Shown in pieces: positions 1 to 8,390 of a stretch of 56,410 nt of DNA. The number at the start of each line of letters is the position of its first letter. The first letter of the stretch is position 1. Under the pieces are notes generated by a model that saw nothing but the letters and a program-made list of their open reading frames with translations, made no database searches and had not been told where the DNA came from. The translations under genes and the position numbers were made by a program. Origin of the DNA: CAYPNP01 sp964412195 (GTDB lineage: Bacteria; Acidobacteriota; JAAYUB01); the NCBI GenBank assembly GCA_964412195.1, contig CAYPNP010000028.1:1-56410 (forward strand), in the 5' to 3' direction.

Positions 1-45
1 ACTGCCAAGCCCGTGACCTTTTTCCAAGAACAACATGTTGCTTGT

Positions 46-360
46 CCGAACCGTTTCCCGAAGGTAAATAATTTGGATAGCCCCGGGGGGCGGCCGCTTT
101 GGGCCGCCACCCGGGGGAGGGCGATGGATGTTGACTCAAATCCGCAAATCGCCATCGACCCCGAAGCGGGTCGAACTCCACGGAGTCGGGCTGAACTTGT
201 TCGGATGAACATTCCCGAGGATCGAATGGTTGGACTCCTTCGGAGTCCATTCGTCCTGATTGACATATCGATTGGCTTATTCGCTTAGACCCCGGGTGGC
301 GGCCCAAAGCGGCCGCCACCCGGGGCTATCCAAATTATTTCCCTTCGGGAAACGGATCGG
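46..360. repeat. 71-bp inverted-repeat element with internal hairpins
   Basis: The left arm (46-116) and right arm (290-360) are reverse complements with only a few mismatches. The 173-nt interior holds several short hairpins, including one near 232-248 with a TTCG loop and one near 157-174. No convincing protein is encoded, because the ORFs crossing it simply read the repeat. It could be a MITE-like non-autonomous element or a structured RNA. Seen directly; function unknown. Confidence 0.75.
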
Positions 361-456
361 ATCACCATTGTTGTTGCTTGGCGGGAATCAAAGAACGCAG
401 TCACGGCAGATGATGTCTGCCGGTCAGCTAGGACACAGCCGCGTGGTATGGAGATG

Positions 457-615
457 GACGGAGTCATGCGGCGCGCTCCTGGCGTGTCGGCGATTGGCCT
501 CTAGCGCCCCTCCCTGCCGGTCGGGGTACCTCCCGCGTGCCGGCGGTCGAATCGTGCTTGTTATGGATAGGGGTTTCACCGGAGCGCGGACGTCCCGTCC
601 GCATGATGTCACTCG
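457..615. repeat. Dispersed repeat, copy 1 (partner near 54.1 kb)
   Basis: Positions 457-547 match 54141-54231 in the same orientation at roughly 80 percent by eye, with an exact shared core CTCCCTGCCGGTCGGGG. A second block (about 581-602) matches about 54301-54322. The interval 1-633 contains this copy and the 71-bp inverted repeat, and no gene that I can support. Confidence 0.6.
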
Positions 616-633
616 ATTGGCGTCTCATCATAA

Positions 634-1158
634 TCAATGATAGTGACGCTGGTGCCCCGAGTCGCACGAGACTTCGTCCAGTTCGTCCGGCGGGCAGGTG
701 TGGAAGGAGATGACCACCATGACGCCGCCTTCGGGGAGGAACTCGTGCGGCACGCCGCGGTCGATGATGGACCAGGCGGCCTCCGGCGGCTGGCCGGGCG
801 TGCCGTACCGGACCATCGGCCGCCAGGCGCCGCCGATGTGCGAGCGCCCCGCGCCCTCGAACAGGAGCATGTGCTGGACGCTGTCGGGGTGGAAGTGGCA
901 GCCGGAAGGGACGTCCCGCTGGAGGACGAAGATCCAGGCGGAGCGGATGCAGGCCGGCAGCGGGCGGGGGATGGACGCCAGCTCGATGGCGGACCAGACG
1001 AAGGTCTCTGGCGATACGGCTAATTCTTCCTTCAGCCGCCGGATCGTGGCGGCGGTGCGCTCCTCTTCGGCCAGATAGTCGACCGCGGCCTGCAGCTGGT
1101 CCAGATAGTCGATTTTCAGTCCGGACACGTCAGCGCACCTCCCCGGGAGCTTCGGCAC
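634..1158 (-). CDS. Cupin-like hypothetical protein
   Basis: This is a 174-aa soluble protein with a GTG start; a second GTG lies 10 codons inside. The central segment has His88, His90 and His96 in a G-x-HxH-like context ending in a Phe-Glu-Gly turn, and His138 follows in a VPHEF segment before a hydrophobic strand. That arrangement resembles the two metal-binding motifs of cupins. The N-terminal 50 residues look helical. Its substrate and role cannot be read. It stands alone, with repeats on both sides. The fold is inferred from motif layout only; an unrelated small beta-barrel is possible. Confidence 0.55.
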   Translation of the reverse strand: MPKLPGRCADVSGLKIDYLDQLQAAVDYLAEEERTAATIRRLKEELAVSPETFVWSAIELASIPRPLPACIRSAWIFVLQRDVPSGCHFHPDSVQHMLLFEGAGRSHIGGAWRPMVRYGTPGQPPEAAWSIIDRGVPHEFLPEGGVMVVISFHTCPPDELDEVSCDSGHQRHYH

Positions 1159-1239
1159 ACGGCATTGTACATCTCTCCCGCCCCGCGTTGCCAGATCACG
1201 GCAAAGAAATCAGCCGGCCATCCGTCCCGCCTCGCCATC

Positions 1240-1373
1240 GGACGTCCGCCCCGCCGGGGCGGACTGCCGCCGTAAACTGGAGGTGCCACGACCGGATTGG
1301 GCACGAGCTGAACGGTCGTGCCCGGGTCTGATTTGGATTTCCGCGTCTGTCGCCGCCGGCGGCGGCGACGTCC
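1240..1373. repeat. 134-nt element with conserved ends, copy 1
   Basis: It starts with GGACGTCCGC and ends with a GCCGCCGGCGGCGGC block followed by GACGTCC. A copy of almost identical length lies at 27849-27982. The first about 33 nt and last about 37 nt agree between copies. The middle has diverged, yet can form a stem at about the same place in both (here CACGACC/GGTCGTG). Confidence 0.6.
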
Positions 1374-1439
1374 ACCGGCCGCCGTTTTGCGTCTGCCTGG
1401 TAACAAATCGCGTCACTCCCGACCGGAGAATAGAATGAA

Positions 1440-1455
1440 GTATTTATGCAAATAC
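1440..1455. promoter_or_regulatory. Small AT-rich palindrome upstream of the beta-helix gene
   Basis: GTATTT-ATGC-AAATAC lies in a conspicuously AT-rich stretch (about 1431-1480) within otherwise GC-rich DNA, 114 nt before the next gene. It is probably part of the promoter or operator region; no clear -35/-10 pair could be fixed. A GCGACC-GAA-GGTCGC hairpin (1535-1549) lies just before the ribosome binding site. Confidence 0.3.
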
Positions 1456-1568
1456 AATAAAATCAATAAAATAAACAGGCGTGACATATCGGCATTAGTT
1501 TTGCAACAATTGTAACTTCATCAAAAAGCATTGCGCGACCGAAGGTCGCCCGGTTGGGAGGGATGGAG

Positions 1569-3167
1569 ATGGAAGGGACTTGCAGTCACCGCAAAGGCAG
1601 ATCCGGCGGCGGTCAAAACGATCGCTGTCGGTCAGGGAGGCGCCTGTCCGGACGAGCGCATCCTCTCCGTTCCGCCACCGCACTGGCGGCGTTTCTCCTG
1701 CTGGCCGGGGCGGCCGGCGCCGCCACCTATCGCGTCGGGCCGGGCCAGCCCTATGCCACGCTCCAGCAGGTCGCGGGCCTGCTCGACCCGGGCGACCTGG
1801 TGGAGGTGAACGGCAACGCTACGTATCCCGGCGACATCGTCTTCAGCCGACCGGGCTCGCCGGCCCAGCCAATCGTGATCCGCGGCATCCGCGTGAACGG
1901 CCACCGCCCGGTCCTGTCCGGAGGCACCAACACCATTTCCTTCACCACGCCCTGGCCCTACAGCGGGCCGGGCGCCGACCATTACATCCTGGAGGGCTTC
2001 GAGATCACCGCCGGCTCCTTCCGCGGCATCTACCACCAGGCCAACGACCTGACCATCCGCGACTGCGTGGTCCACGACTGCCCGGCCCACGGGATCCTGG
2101 GCGCCGACGAGGGCTCCGGCTCCTGCACCCTGGAGTACTCGGAGGTCTACCGCTGCGGCTCAGGCGACTCCCGCCACCAGATCTACATGGCCACCGACGA
2201 GGTGCACTACCCCGGCAGCGTCTTCCGGATGCAGTTCTGCTACGTCCACGAGGGTCTGGGCGGCAACAACGTCAAGAGCCGGGCCGAGCGGAACGAGATC
2301 TACTACAACTGGATCGAGGGGGCCTACTACCACGAGCTGGAGCTGATCGGGCCCGACGGCGGCGACGGCGGCAATCCGTCCCTCAAGCGGGAGGACTCCG
2401 ACGTGGTGGGCAACGTCCTCTGGAAGAAGACCAAGCCGGCCGGCGACAGCAACTATTTCTCCGTCACCCGCGTCGGTGGGGACGGCACCGGCGAGACCTT
2501 CGGCCGGTACCGCTTCGTGAACAACACCATCCTGGCCGGCTCCCGCCCGGTGTTCCGGATCTTCGACGGCATCGAGAGCCTGGAGGCGCACAACAACGTG
2601 CTGCTGCGGATCGACGGCGCCGGCGTCCAGGTCAAGCGGACGGTGGAGGCGAGCTGGGCCTCGGGCAGCGAGACCATCTCCGGCGCCGGCAACTGGATCG
2701 AGACGGGCTCCACCGAGGTCCCGGCGGCGTGGACAGGCACACTCTCCGGCGCCGACCCGGGATTCGCCAGCCTGGCCGGCGGCGACCTGCGCCCGGCCGC
2801 CGGCAGCCCCCTGATCGACGCCGGCACCGGCACGCCGGCGGGCCCGCCCGGCTACCCGTTCCCGAACCCGCTGTTCCCGCCGGCGTTCCACCCGCCGGAC
2901 GGGACGCTGATCGCCCCGGGGACCGCCGCGGCCCGGCCTGCGGACGCGCACCTTGACATCGGTGCGTATGAGTGGAGCCCGGGCACCATCAACGGTGACG
3001 CGGCCACCGACCTGCTGGACCTGGTGGTCCTGCAGGCGACGCTGGCCGGGGCGCTGCCCGCCGGCACTCCGCCCTGTGTCTGCCCGCTGTGCGCGGACTT
3101 CGACGGCGACGGCCAGCTGACTTCGGCCGACGCGGTCCTGCTGGCGGATCTTCTCGCCGGGAATTGA
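1569..3167 (+). CDS. Secreted right-handed beta-helix protein with dockerin-like C-terminus
   Basis: About 532 aa. I chose the ATG at 1569 because GGGAGGG (1556-1562) sits 6 nt upstream; ATG 1563 and TTG 1554 are in frame. A basic N-region is followed by a hydrophobic signal segment ending in Ala-Gly-Ala just before the mature TYRVGPG sequence. The opening (GPGQPYATLQ) and repeated short beta-strand/Asn-turn units are typical of pectate-lyase-like parallel beta-helix proteins acting on polysaccharides. A C-terminal DIGAYEW marks the helix end. The last about 60 residues contain two dockerin-type-I-like loops (NGDAATDLLD and DFDGDGQLTSAD). Catalytic residues are not identifiable. The next gene also ends in a dockerin-like module. 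Confidence 0.75.
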   Translation: MEGTCSHRKGRSGGGQNDRCRSGRRLSGRAHPLRSATALAAFLLLAGAAGAATYRVGPGQPYATLQQVAGLLDPGDLVEVNGNATYPGDIVFSRPGSPAQPIVIRGIRVNGHRPVLSGGTNTISFTTPWPYSGPGADHYILEGFEITAGSFRGIYHQANDLTIRDCVVHDCPAHGILGADEGSGSCTLEYSEVYRCGSGDSRHQIYMATDEVHYPGSVFRMQFCYVHEGLGGNNVKSRAERNEIYYNWIEGAYYHELELIGPDGGDGGNPSLKREDSDVVGNVLWKKTKPAGDSNYFSVTRVGGDGTGETFGRYRFVNNTILAGSRPVFRIFDGIESLEAHNNVLLRIDGAGVQVKRTVEASWASGSETISGAGNWIETGSTEVPAAWTGTLSGADPGFASLAGGDLRPAAGSPLIDAGTGTPAGPPGYPFPNPLFPPAFHPPDGTLIAPGTAAARPADAHLDIGAYEWSPGTINGDAATDLLDLVVLQATLAGALPAGTPPCVCPLCADFDGDGQLTSADAVLLADLLAGN

Positions 3168-3196
3168 GGCTGGATGATTATTCTGCGTATGTCAAT

Positions 3197-3322
3197 CAAA
3201 CATCGAACTTCGAACACTGAACATCGAACATCGAATTCGATCCGAGGATCACCGAGTTTTCGTGTTCACGGACGACGTGACTCGTCTCTGTCCGTGGATC
3301 TACTTCAGCGTTCGATGTTCGG
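3197..3322. repeat. GAACATC word array with inverted partner
   Basis: 3197-3240 is a degenerate tandem array of the 7-mer GAACATC/GAACTTC. A short inverted copy (GCGTTCGATGTTCGG) lies at 3309-3322. The loop contains a CACGGAC/GTCCGTG hairpin. It fills the spacer between the two dockerin-bearing genes. Confidence 0.7.
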
Positions 3323-3350
3323 TTTCCTGATTCCGGTTTGAGGAGGCTGT

Positions 3351-4412
3351 ATGTCATTCCGCTCCGCCATCATCCTGTGCGCGTTCTCTCTGAGTGTCGT
3401 ATTTCTGTCCGGCCAAGGGGCCATCATCGTCGACCACACCTGCACCGACATCCATCGGGTGCCTGACGCCTGGATCACCCAGGCCAAGGCTCAGCTGCGG
3501 ATGGGCTACGGCCACACCTCCCACGGGAGCCAGCTGGTCACGGGCATCGAGTCGTTCCGCGGCAGCCCCGGCTCGCTCTACTACTTCACCTCCAGCGGTT
3601 GGGGATTGAACGCGGGCCTCTTCCTGAACGACTACTGGGGCAACGCCGGCGGCGCCTCCGACCTGGGGACGGGCGGCGACCTGGGCTGGCGCGACGCCAC
3701 CGTGGCCATGCTCAACCAGGCCGGGAACGACCGCAACGTGGTCATGTGGTCCTGGTGCGGCGGAGTCAGCTCCAGCGACGAGGCGGGGATCAACACCTAC
3801 CTCACTGCCATGAGCCAGCTCGAGTCGCAATACCCCGGCGTCCGCTTCGTCTACATGACCGGGCACCTGGACGGCAGCGGCACAGAAGGTACCCTGCACC
3901 AGCGCAACGAGCAGATCCGCGCCTACTGCCGGTCTCACCACAAGATCCTGTTCGACTTCGCCGACATCGAGAGCTTCGACCCGGACGGGCTGGTGAACTA
4001 CCGGGCGCTCTACGCCACCGACGGCTGCGAGTACGACACGGACGGGGACGGCAATCCGTGGGGCGACGGCAACTGGGCGGTCGAGTGGCTGGCGGACAAT
4101 CCCGGCAGCGAGCTGGCCGTCCTGGCCGCCGGCTGCGGCGACTGCGCCCACTCCGAGACCCTCAACTGCGTGCTGAAGGGGCGCGCCTTCTGGTGGATGA
4201 TGGCCCGGATCGCCGGCTGGGCCGGGCCCGGCCTGGACGGGGACCTGGACGAGGACGGCGACATCGGGTCCGACGACGCGCTGATCCTGGCCAATTACCT
4301 GGCCGGGTGCCTGGACGACCTGCCCTGCGACCCGTCCCGCGCCGACTGCAACCACGACGGCTCGGTCAACGTGGTCGACTGCGTCTGGATCCAGCACCAG
4401 GCCGCGCGGTGA
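3351..4412 (+). CDS. Secreted protein of unknown function with dockerin-like C-terminus
   Basis: 353 aa; ATG preceded by GGAGG. A hydrophobic signal peptide spans residues 1-23. The mature domain (about 24-290) has the segment GYGHTSHGSQLVTG and many Trp/Gly-rich motifs. It recalls SGNH-like hydrolases of secreted-enzyme clusters, but I do not recognise a named family and no catalytic triad can be assigned safely. The C-terminus has two Ca-binding dockerin-like repeats, DGDLDEDGDIGSDD and DCNHDGSVNVVD, each followed by a helix. It is downstream of another dockerin-like secreted protein, so both may attach to the same surface partner. No cohesin is encoded in the window. Confidence 0.7.
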   Translation: MSFRSAIILCAFSLSVVFLSGQGAIIVDHTCTDIHRVPDAWITQAKAQLRMGYGHTSHGSQLVTGIESFRGSPGSLYYFTSSGWGLNAGLFLNDYWGNAGGASDLGTGGDLGWRDATVAMLNQAGNDRNVVMWSWCGGVSSSDEAGINTYLTAMSQLESQYPGVRFVYMTGHLDGSGTEGTLHQRNEQIRAYCRSHHKILFDFADIESFDPDGLVNYRALYATDGCEYDTDGDGNPWGDGNWAVEWLADNPGSELAVLAAGCGDCAHSETLNCVLKGRAFWWMMARIAGWAGPGLDGDLDEDGDIGSDDALILANYLAGCLDDLPCDPSRADCNHDGSVNVVDCVWIQHQAAR

Positions 4413-4520
4413 TTGTTGGGGGATGCTGCGGTCTGAGCAAGGTTGCTTCCTGGATTATGACCGGGTCCAGGTTCTCAAGAAACGGTCGGTGAAATCAGTG
4501 GGGTGAATCAGCGAGTCCGA

Positions 4521-6194
4521 TCATGGATCCAAGCAATAACGCGCCTGCGATGCGATGAGAGTTTCTGGCCGAGGGCATGATAGCTCAGCTGCCGTTGGAA
4601 TCTCGCGGTATGCGACTCCCGCCTCTTTCAGGCGATAGCGGTTGGCTCGGAACCACGAAAAATAGACCGCGATCGATCGTTTTGTGGCTGACAATCCTGT
4701 GAGCTGCTCCCGGATGCGCACACTTGCCTGGATGTTGCCGTAGAGATTCAATCCACCCATCATCGCCGCGTTAATGGCCAGGGTCACCATGACGATCCTC
4801 CCCCAATGCCGGATTACCGGGTTGGCGGTGGAGCTAATGGCGATGACGGCGGTGGCCGCGGGAATCAGCCATAACTGGGGTACGTACCGGGCCCACCAGC
4901 ACTCGCTGTTGACAAGGACTGACACAGAAAGAGTCAGAAGTATCACAGCGGTTGGCCAACGAAGTGAAGGGATCCTTATCAATATCAATGCCAGTATCGG
5001 GAGGCTCAGCAGCAGCGATCCGCTGAACCAGGGGCCCCACCCTGCCGCCCGGATGTCTGGGCAGACGGAACAGATGGTGCCCAACTCATCCCTGTAGATC
5101 CAAAACGGCCATTTGAAGCGGCTCGTGAGGGGGGCGGCCACATTCTCCGTCCGAGAGAAAATGGATAGGCCCAGCCGCTCCAGCCGGCCCACGTGTTGTA
5201 AGTTGGCTGGCCGGTCCTTCTGAATAAAAACATCGGAATAATAAGAGTTGGGTCCAGCCATGGGAAAGAGTGGATTGCCGAATCGGGACCAATTGGTGAG
5301 GTAGGGATTGTAGCCGATGACCAGGCATCCCCAGACTATTCCTCCCAGGAGGATGATCGCATGCTTCCATTGCGATCGGCGGGCCGCATCCAGGAAAATG
5401 ATACACACCATCGCCCCTGCTGCCGTGACGGCGTATACAAGGCCGGTGAACTTCAGATTGACCAGCGTTGCTGCCGTCAATGCAGCCAGCAGGGCAGAAA
5501 TCCAGTCGCGTCTGCGGAAGAGTATGACCAGAGAGGCCAACAGGGCGGAGAACAGGGTAGCCAGCAGACCATCGTTGGAATAGGTGAATAGCTGGTTGAG
5601 GGTGACCGGATTAGCCACCAGGATCAGCGCGACCAATAAGGCCGTTCCTGTTTTCCACCCGAAGTGTTGCAGCATGGACAGCGCCAGGGCAAAAGCCGCT
5701 GTGAGCAGGATCAGGTTGAGGGCTTTCCCTGTTTCGATTTGGCCGGTGAGGCCATACAACACCGCCTCGGCATACCAGGCCCCCTTGGGCCAGTGGATGA
5801 GTTGCATCCCGTGTTCTGTGGGATACAGGGGTTCGACCCGCGGGTAAGGTCGCCACCCATCCTTGAGTTGGGCTACGGCTTCTTGGTGATATGCCTGCCC
5901 ATCCCAAGAAATATCAAAGATCTTCCCCGAGGCGTAGACTGAAAGCAGGGAAACGACGACACCGGAGAGCAGCACCCCGGAAGCCCATCGAGCGGGTGCC
6001 GACACCCTTGCGGCCCTCAGTGAGAGAAAAGCGAATGTCCATCCACACGCCAAGCCTGGCAGGAGGTAAATCGGACTCAGCGGAAATCCGGCCAGGACAC
6101 CCAGGGAAGCGCATGACATTACGACAAACCAGGTGGCATAAATGCTGCCGCCGTAGGAAACCATCAGGTGATGCAGCAAATTGTTTCGACCCAT
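4521..6194 (-). CDS. Polytopic membrane protein, probable GT-C (family 39-like) glycosyltransferase
   Basis: 557 aa with about 11-12 hydrophobic segments. After the second or third helix comes a large loop beginning DISWDGQAYHQEAV, whose acidic residue and position match the first-loop motif of GT-C lipid-linked-sugar glycosyltransferases. Later loops carry YNPYLTNWSRFGNPLFPM-type sequence typical of these enzymes. It would transfer a sugar from a polyprenyl carrier on the outer face of the cytoplasmic membrane; the acceptor is unknown. Base composition is visibly less GC-rich than neighbours, suggesting a separate origin. It stands alone on the minus strand. Family is inferred from topology and the acidic motif only. 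Confidence 0.55.
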   Translation of the reverse strand: MGRNNLLHHLMVSYGGSIYATWFVVMSCASLGVLAGFPLSPIYLLPGLACGWTFAFLSLRAARVSAPARWASGVLLSGVVVSLLSVYASGKIFDISWDGQAYHQEAVAQLKDGWRPYPRVEPLYPTEHGMQLIHWPKGAWYAEAVLYGLTGQIETGKALNLILLTAAFALALSMLQHFGWKTGTALLVALILVANPVTLNQLFTYSNDGLLATLFSALLASLVILFRRRDWISALLAALTAATLVNLKFTGLVYAVTAAGAMVCIIFLDAARRSQWKHAIILLGGIVWGCLVIGYNPYLTNWSRFGNPLFPMAGPNSYYSDVFIQKDRPANLQHVGRLERLGLSIFSRTENVAAPLTSRFKWPFWIYRDELGTICSVCPDIRAAGWGPWFSGSLLLSLPILALILIRIPSLRWPTAVILLTLSVSVLVNSECWWARYVPQLWLIPAATAVIAISSTANPVIRHWGRIVMVTLAINAAMMGGLNLYGNIQASVRIREQLTGLSATKRSIAVYFSWFRANRYRLKEAGVAYREIPTAAELSCPRPETLIASQARYCLDP

Positions 6195-6341
6195 GAAAAG
6201 AATCCGCGCCCAGCATCGGCGAACGGAATATTACTTTGGAGTGCCGAATGTACTCCGGTCGGATTGTTGTGTCAATGCCGGAGCTGAAGCGGGCGAAAGG
6301 GAACAATACTCGACTGAAAGCACCCGTGAAGCAGGAATCGC

Positions 6342-7292
6342 TCAGCTCTTTCGTATGGCGTTGCGCAGGAGGCGAATCAGACTTTTCAGGAAGTCGATGG
6401 CCACCAGGACCGCCAGGACGGCGGCGATCTGGGCGAAGATCGTCTCCACGCCCATCACCGGGAAGCTCTCCAGGGGGTTTTTCAGGGGGTAGCGGTTGAA
6501 GACCACCGCCAGGATGAGCAAATAGAGCGAGTGCTCGGTGAGATCCACCCACGGACCACGAATGAACCAGCGAGTGGCGTGGGCGGCGGCCCCCACCAGG
6601 AAGGACGCCAGGACCGCCTGGGAATATCCCACGAACACCGGCGGCGAGTCGAGGGGGCGGAAGTGCTCGCCGCCGAGGCTGACGAAGAACACTGTGCCGT
6701 AGCGGAAGAAAAGATACCCGGCGAAGGCCAGGAAGAACAGCCGGAAGCCCAGTCCGACGTAATTCCGGCCTTCCGCCGGCTTCTCCGCGCGCGCGGGAGG
6801 CGCTCCCGCGGCGGCATGACGGCGACCCGCGCCGAACCAGGGCAGCCGGACCTCCTTTCGGATCTGCGTGGCGAAGTAGAGCACCAGGCCGACCAGCCCG
6901 ACGTCGAAAAGCAGGATCGAAGGCAGGTAAAAGAAGAACTGCACCGGCTCCATGTGGGGGATGAAGAAGAAGGGGAAGATGACGAGGCTGCGGCCCAGCA
7001 CGGTCGCCAGCACGGCCAGGCCCACGTGGACGGCCGCCAGACAGGCGACGTAGCGGACGAAGTAGTTCCGGAAGACCGGATCGATGAGCTGGTAGCCCTC
7101 CAGGTACTGGGCGGCCACCTGCCGGGGCGGGCCGTAGGCGGTGATGGCGGCGGACAGGGCCGCCTCGTCGGCGCCGGCCCCCGCCCGCTCCAGAATGTGG
7201 CTGCGGATCTCGGCCAGGATCTCCGCCGGATTGCCCGGCACCACCAGGTATCGTTCCACTTCGGCCAGGTAGCGATCCAGTTGTTCACTCAT
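6342..7292 (-). CDS. HAAS-domain (DUF1700-like) multi-pass membrane protein
   Basis: 316 aa. Residues 1-70 form the helical HAAS/permease-prefix domain (MSEQLDRYLAEVERYL, then EILAEIRSHILE and a YGPPRQVAAQYLEGY ending). About six transmembrane segments follow. Proteins of this type are usually encoded next to a PadR regulator, as here: the start overlaps the end of the PadR gene by 8 nt, so the two are translationally coupled and share one promoter. The biochemical function is unknown; a membrane-stress or envelope role is usual for such pairs. Confidence 0.8.
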   Translation of the reverse strand: MSEQLDRYLAEVERYLVVPGNPAEILAEIRSHILERAGAGADEAALSAAITAYGPPRQVAAQYLEGYQLIDPVFRNYFVRYVACLAAVHVGLAVLATVLGRSLVIFPFFFIPHMEPVQFFFYLPSILLFDVGLVGLVLYFATQIRKEVRLPWFGAGRRHAAAGAPPARAEKPAEGRNYVGLGFRLFFLAFAGYLFFRYGTVFFVSLGGEHFRPLDSPPVFVGYSQAVLASFLVGAAAHATRWFIRGPWVDLTEHSLYLLILAVVFNRYPLKNPLESFPVMGVETIFAQIAAVLAVLVAIDFLKSLIRLLRNAIRKS

Positions 7293-7614
7293 GGTTTGCC
7301 TCCCGCAATTTCGTCAGGATCTCGTTCTGCTCCCGCCAGACCCGGAGGAGTTCCTCCCGCAAGCGGCGCCCGGCGTCGGTCACCCGGTAGAACTTTTTCG
7401 GCCGGTCGCCGGTGACCTCCCAGTTGCTGGCGACCAGGGCGCGCGACTCCAGCCGGCGCAGGAGGGGGTAGAGGGTGTTCTCCTCGACGCCGTAGCCGGA
7501 CTCCTCGAAGAGCCGCAGCATCTGGTAGCCGTACATGGGGCGCTCCAGCACCACCAGCGCCAGGATCTGCAGGAATCCCCGGTTCATCTCGGTCTCGATC
7601 CGCGGCTCGTCCAT
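7285..7614 (-). CDS. PadR-family transcriptional regulator
   Basis: 109 aa, the usual size of PadR subfamily-2 regulators. The winged-helix core contains RPMYGYQMLRLFEESGYGV and ENTLYPLLRRLES, followed by the wing (KKFYRVTDAGRRLREEL) and a C-terminal dimerisation helix. It is first in a two-gene operon with the HAAS membrane protein. A palindrome embedded in its own promoter (7680-7700) is the expected binding site, so autorepression is likely. The inducing ligand is unknown. Confidence 0.92.
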   Translation of the reverse strand: MDEPRIETEMNRGFLQILALVVLERPMYGYQMLRLFEESGYGVEENTLYPLLRRLESRALVASNWEVTGDRPKKFYRVTDAGRRLREELLRVWREQNEILTKLREANHE

Positions 7615-7676
7615 GGGTATCGCCTCGCGTGGTTTCCGGCGGGCTTACCGTGGCCCGCACTGTGCTGTACGGGATC

Positions 7677-7705
7677 ATAATACTGTGTCGTATACAGTAT
7701 GTCAA
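7677..7705 (-). promoter_or_regulatory. padR promoter with embedded operator
   Basis: On the minus strand TTGACA (7705-7700), a 17-nt spacer and TATTAT (7682-7677) form a near-consensus sigma-70 promoter. The palindrome ATACTGT-N7-ACAGTAT (7680-7700) covers the spacer and touches both boxes, so a bound dimer would exclude RNA polymerase. Predicted start site is about 7669, about 55 nt before the padR start codon. Confidence 0.8.
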
Positions 7706-7730
7706 GAGTTTTTTGTTGAATGGGTGAATC

Positions 7731-7813
7731 GAGGCTAGAGACTCGAGGTTAGAGGCTCGAGGCAGGAGGTTCGAGCCTCGAGTCTCTAGTCTCTAGTCTC
7801 TAGTCTCGAGTCC
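7731..7813. repeat. CTCTAGT/CTCGAGG word array, hairpin-forming
   Basis: 7731-7763 (GAGGCTAGAGACTCGAGG type) and 7770-7813 (CCTCGAGTCTCTAGTCTC type) are degenerate arrays in opposite orientation with only about 6 nt between them. They could form a stem of about 35 bp. They lie between the padR promoter and the tRNA-Gln gene. Confidence 0.7.
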
Positions 7814-7852
7814 CGATTACGATCGATTGCAACAATGAACGGGAGAGGAGAA

Positions 7853-7926
7853 TGGCTGGGGGGCAGGGATTTGAACCCCGATAGCCGGATCCAAAGTCCG
7901 GAGTCCTACCATTGGACGACCCCCCA
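7853..7926 (-). tRNA. tRNA-Gln (anticodon UUG)
   Basis: The minus strand folds into a full cloverleaf: acceptor TGGGGGG/CCCCCCA, D arm GTCC/GGAC, anticodon stem CCGGA/TCCGG with loop CTTTGGA (UUG), and a T loop TTCAAAT. CCA is encoded (7853-7855). It is the second gene of a tRNA-Gln pair. Confidence 0.95.
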
Positions 7927-7945
7927 GCAGGGAAGGCTGGATTCC

Positions 7946-7951
7946 ATTATA
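7946..7951 (-). promoter_or_regulatory. Putative -10 box for tRNA-Gln(UUG)
   Basis: TATAAT on the minus strand, 20 nt before the tRNA 5' end. The -35 region is poor. It suggests separate transcription after the inter-tRNA terminator. Confidence 0.4.
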
Positions 7952-7963
7952 CGAAAACGGTCT

Positions 7964-7998
7964 GAAAACAGCGACGGCCGCCAAACGCGGCGGCCGTC
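7964..7998 (-). terminator. Rho-independent terminator between the two tRNA-Gln genes
   Basis: On the minus strand GACGGCCGCC-GCGTTT-GGCGGCCGTC is a perfect 10-bp stem (7998-7973) followed after 4 nt by TTTT. It lies 8 nt after the CCA end of tRNA-Gln(CUG). Confidence 0.7.
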
Positions 7999-8006
7999 AG
8001 AATGTT

Positions 8007-8080
8007 TGGCTGGGAGGCAGGGATTCGAACCCCGATAGGCGGATCCAGAGTCCGCAGTCCTACCATTGGACGACCTCCCA
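8007..8080 (-). tRNA. tRNA-Gln (anticodon CUG)
   Basis: The cloverleaf is on the minus strand: acceptor TGGGAGG/CCTCCCA, anticodon stem GCGGA/TCCGC with loop CTCTGGA (CUG), T loop TTCGAAT, and encoded CCA (8007-8009). It is nearly identical to the UUG tRNA outside the acceptor and anticodon stems, indicating a tandem duplication that now covers both Gln codons. Confidence 0.95.
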
Positions 8081-8093
8081 GCGGAGAAGCGAC

Positions 8094-8122
8094 ACTATAG
8101 CCAAACGACCGGAGTGTGTCAA
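8094..8122 (-). promoter_or_regulatory. tRNA-Gln(CUG) promoter
   Basis: On the minus strand TTGACA (8122-8117), a 17-nt spacer and TATAGT (8099-8094), ending 13 nt before the tRNA 5' end. This is a strong sigma-70 match. Confidence 0.8.
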
Positions 8123-8390
8123 GAGCATTTCTGACGGTGAGTCGTTGAATGTATGGAGAGTCGCTCTTATCGTCCCGTGACTCGCGCCCTCCCCGATGCG
8201 AAAGGAGGATGTCACCCATCTCGTTGGCTTGATTTGCGCCTGAAGGTCGTGATCTACCGCATGCAGTCGCAAATCGAATCGTACGTCGATGGCGAAACGC
8301 ATACTATACTAATGCGAATTGCAGAAAGTTACTGCGGCGAGCACGGTTACGAACACGAACGAAAAATGTGTAGGAGACGTTCGGAGGATG

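Noticed and set aside
13..640. ORFs of 91 and 126 aa on the plus strand
   Set aside because: They read through the 71-bp inverted repeat and the dispersed repeat, have no domain-like features and no ribosome site.
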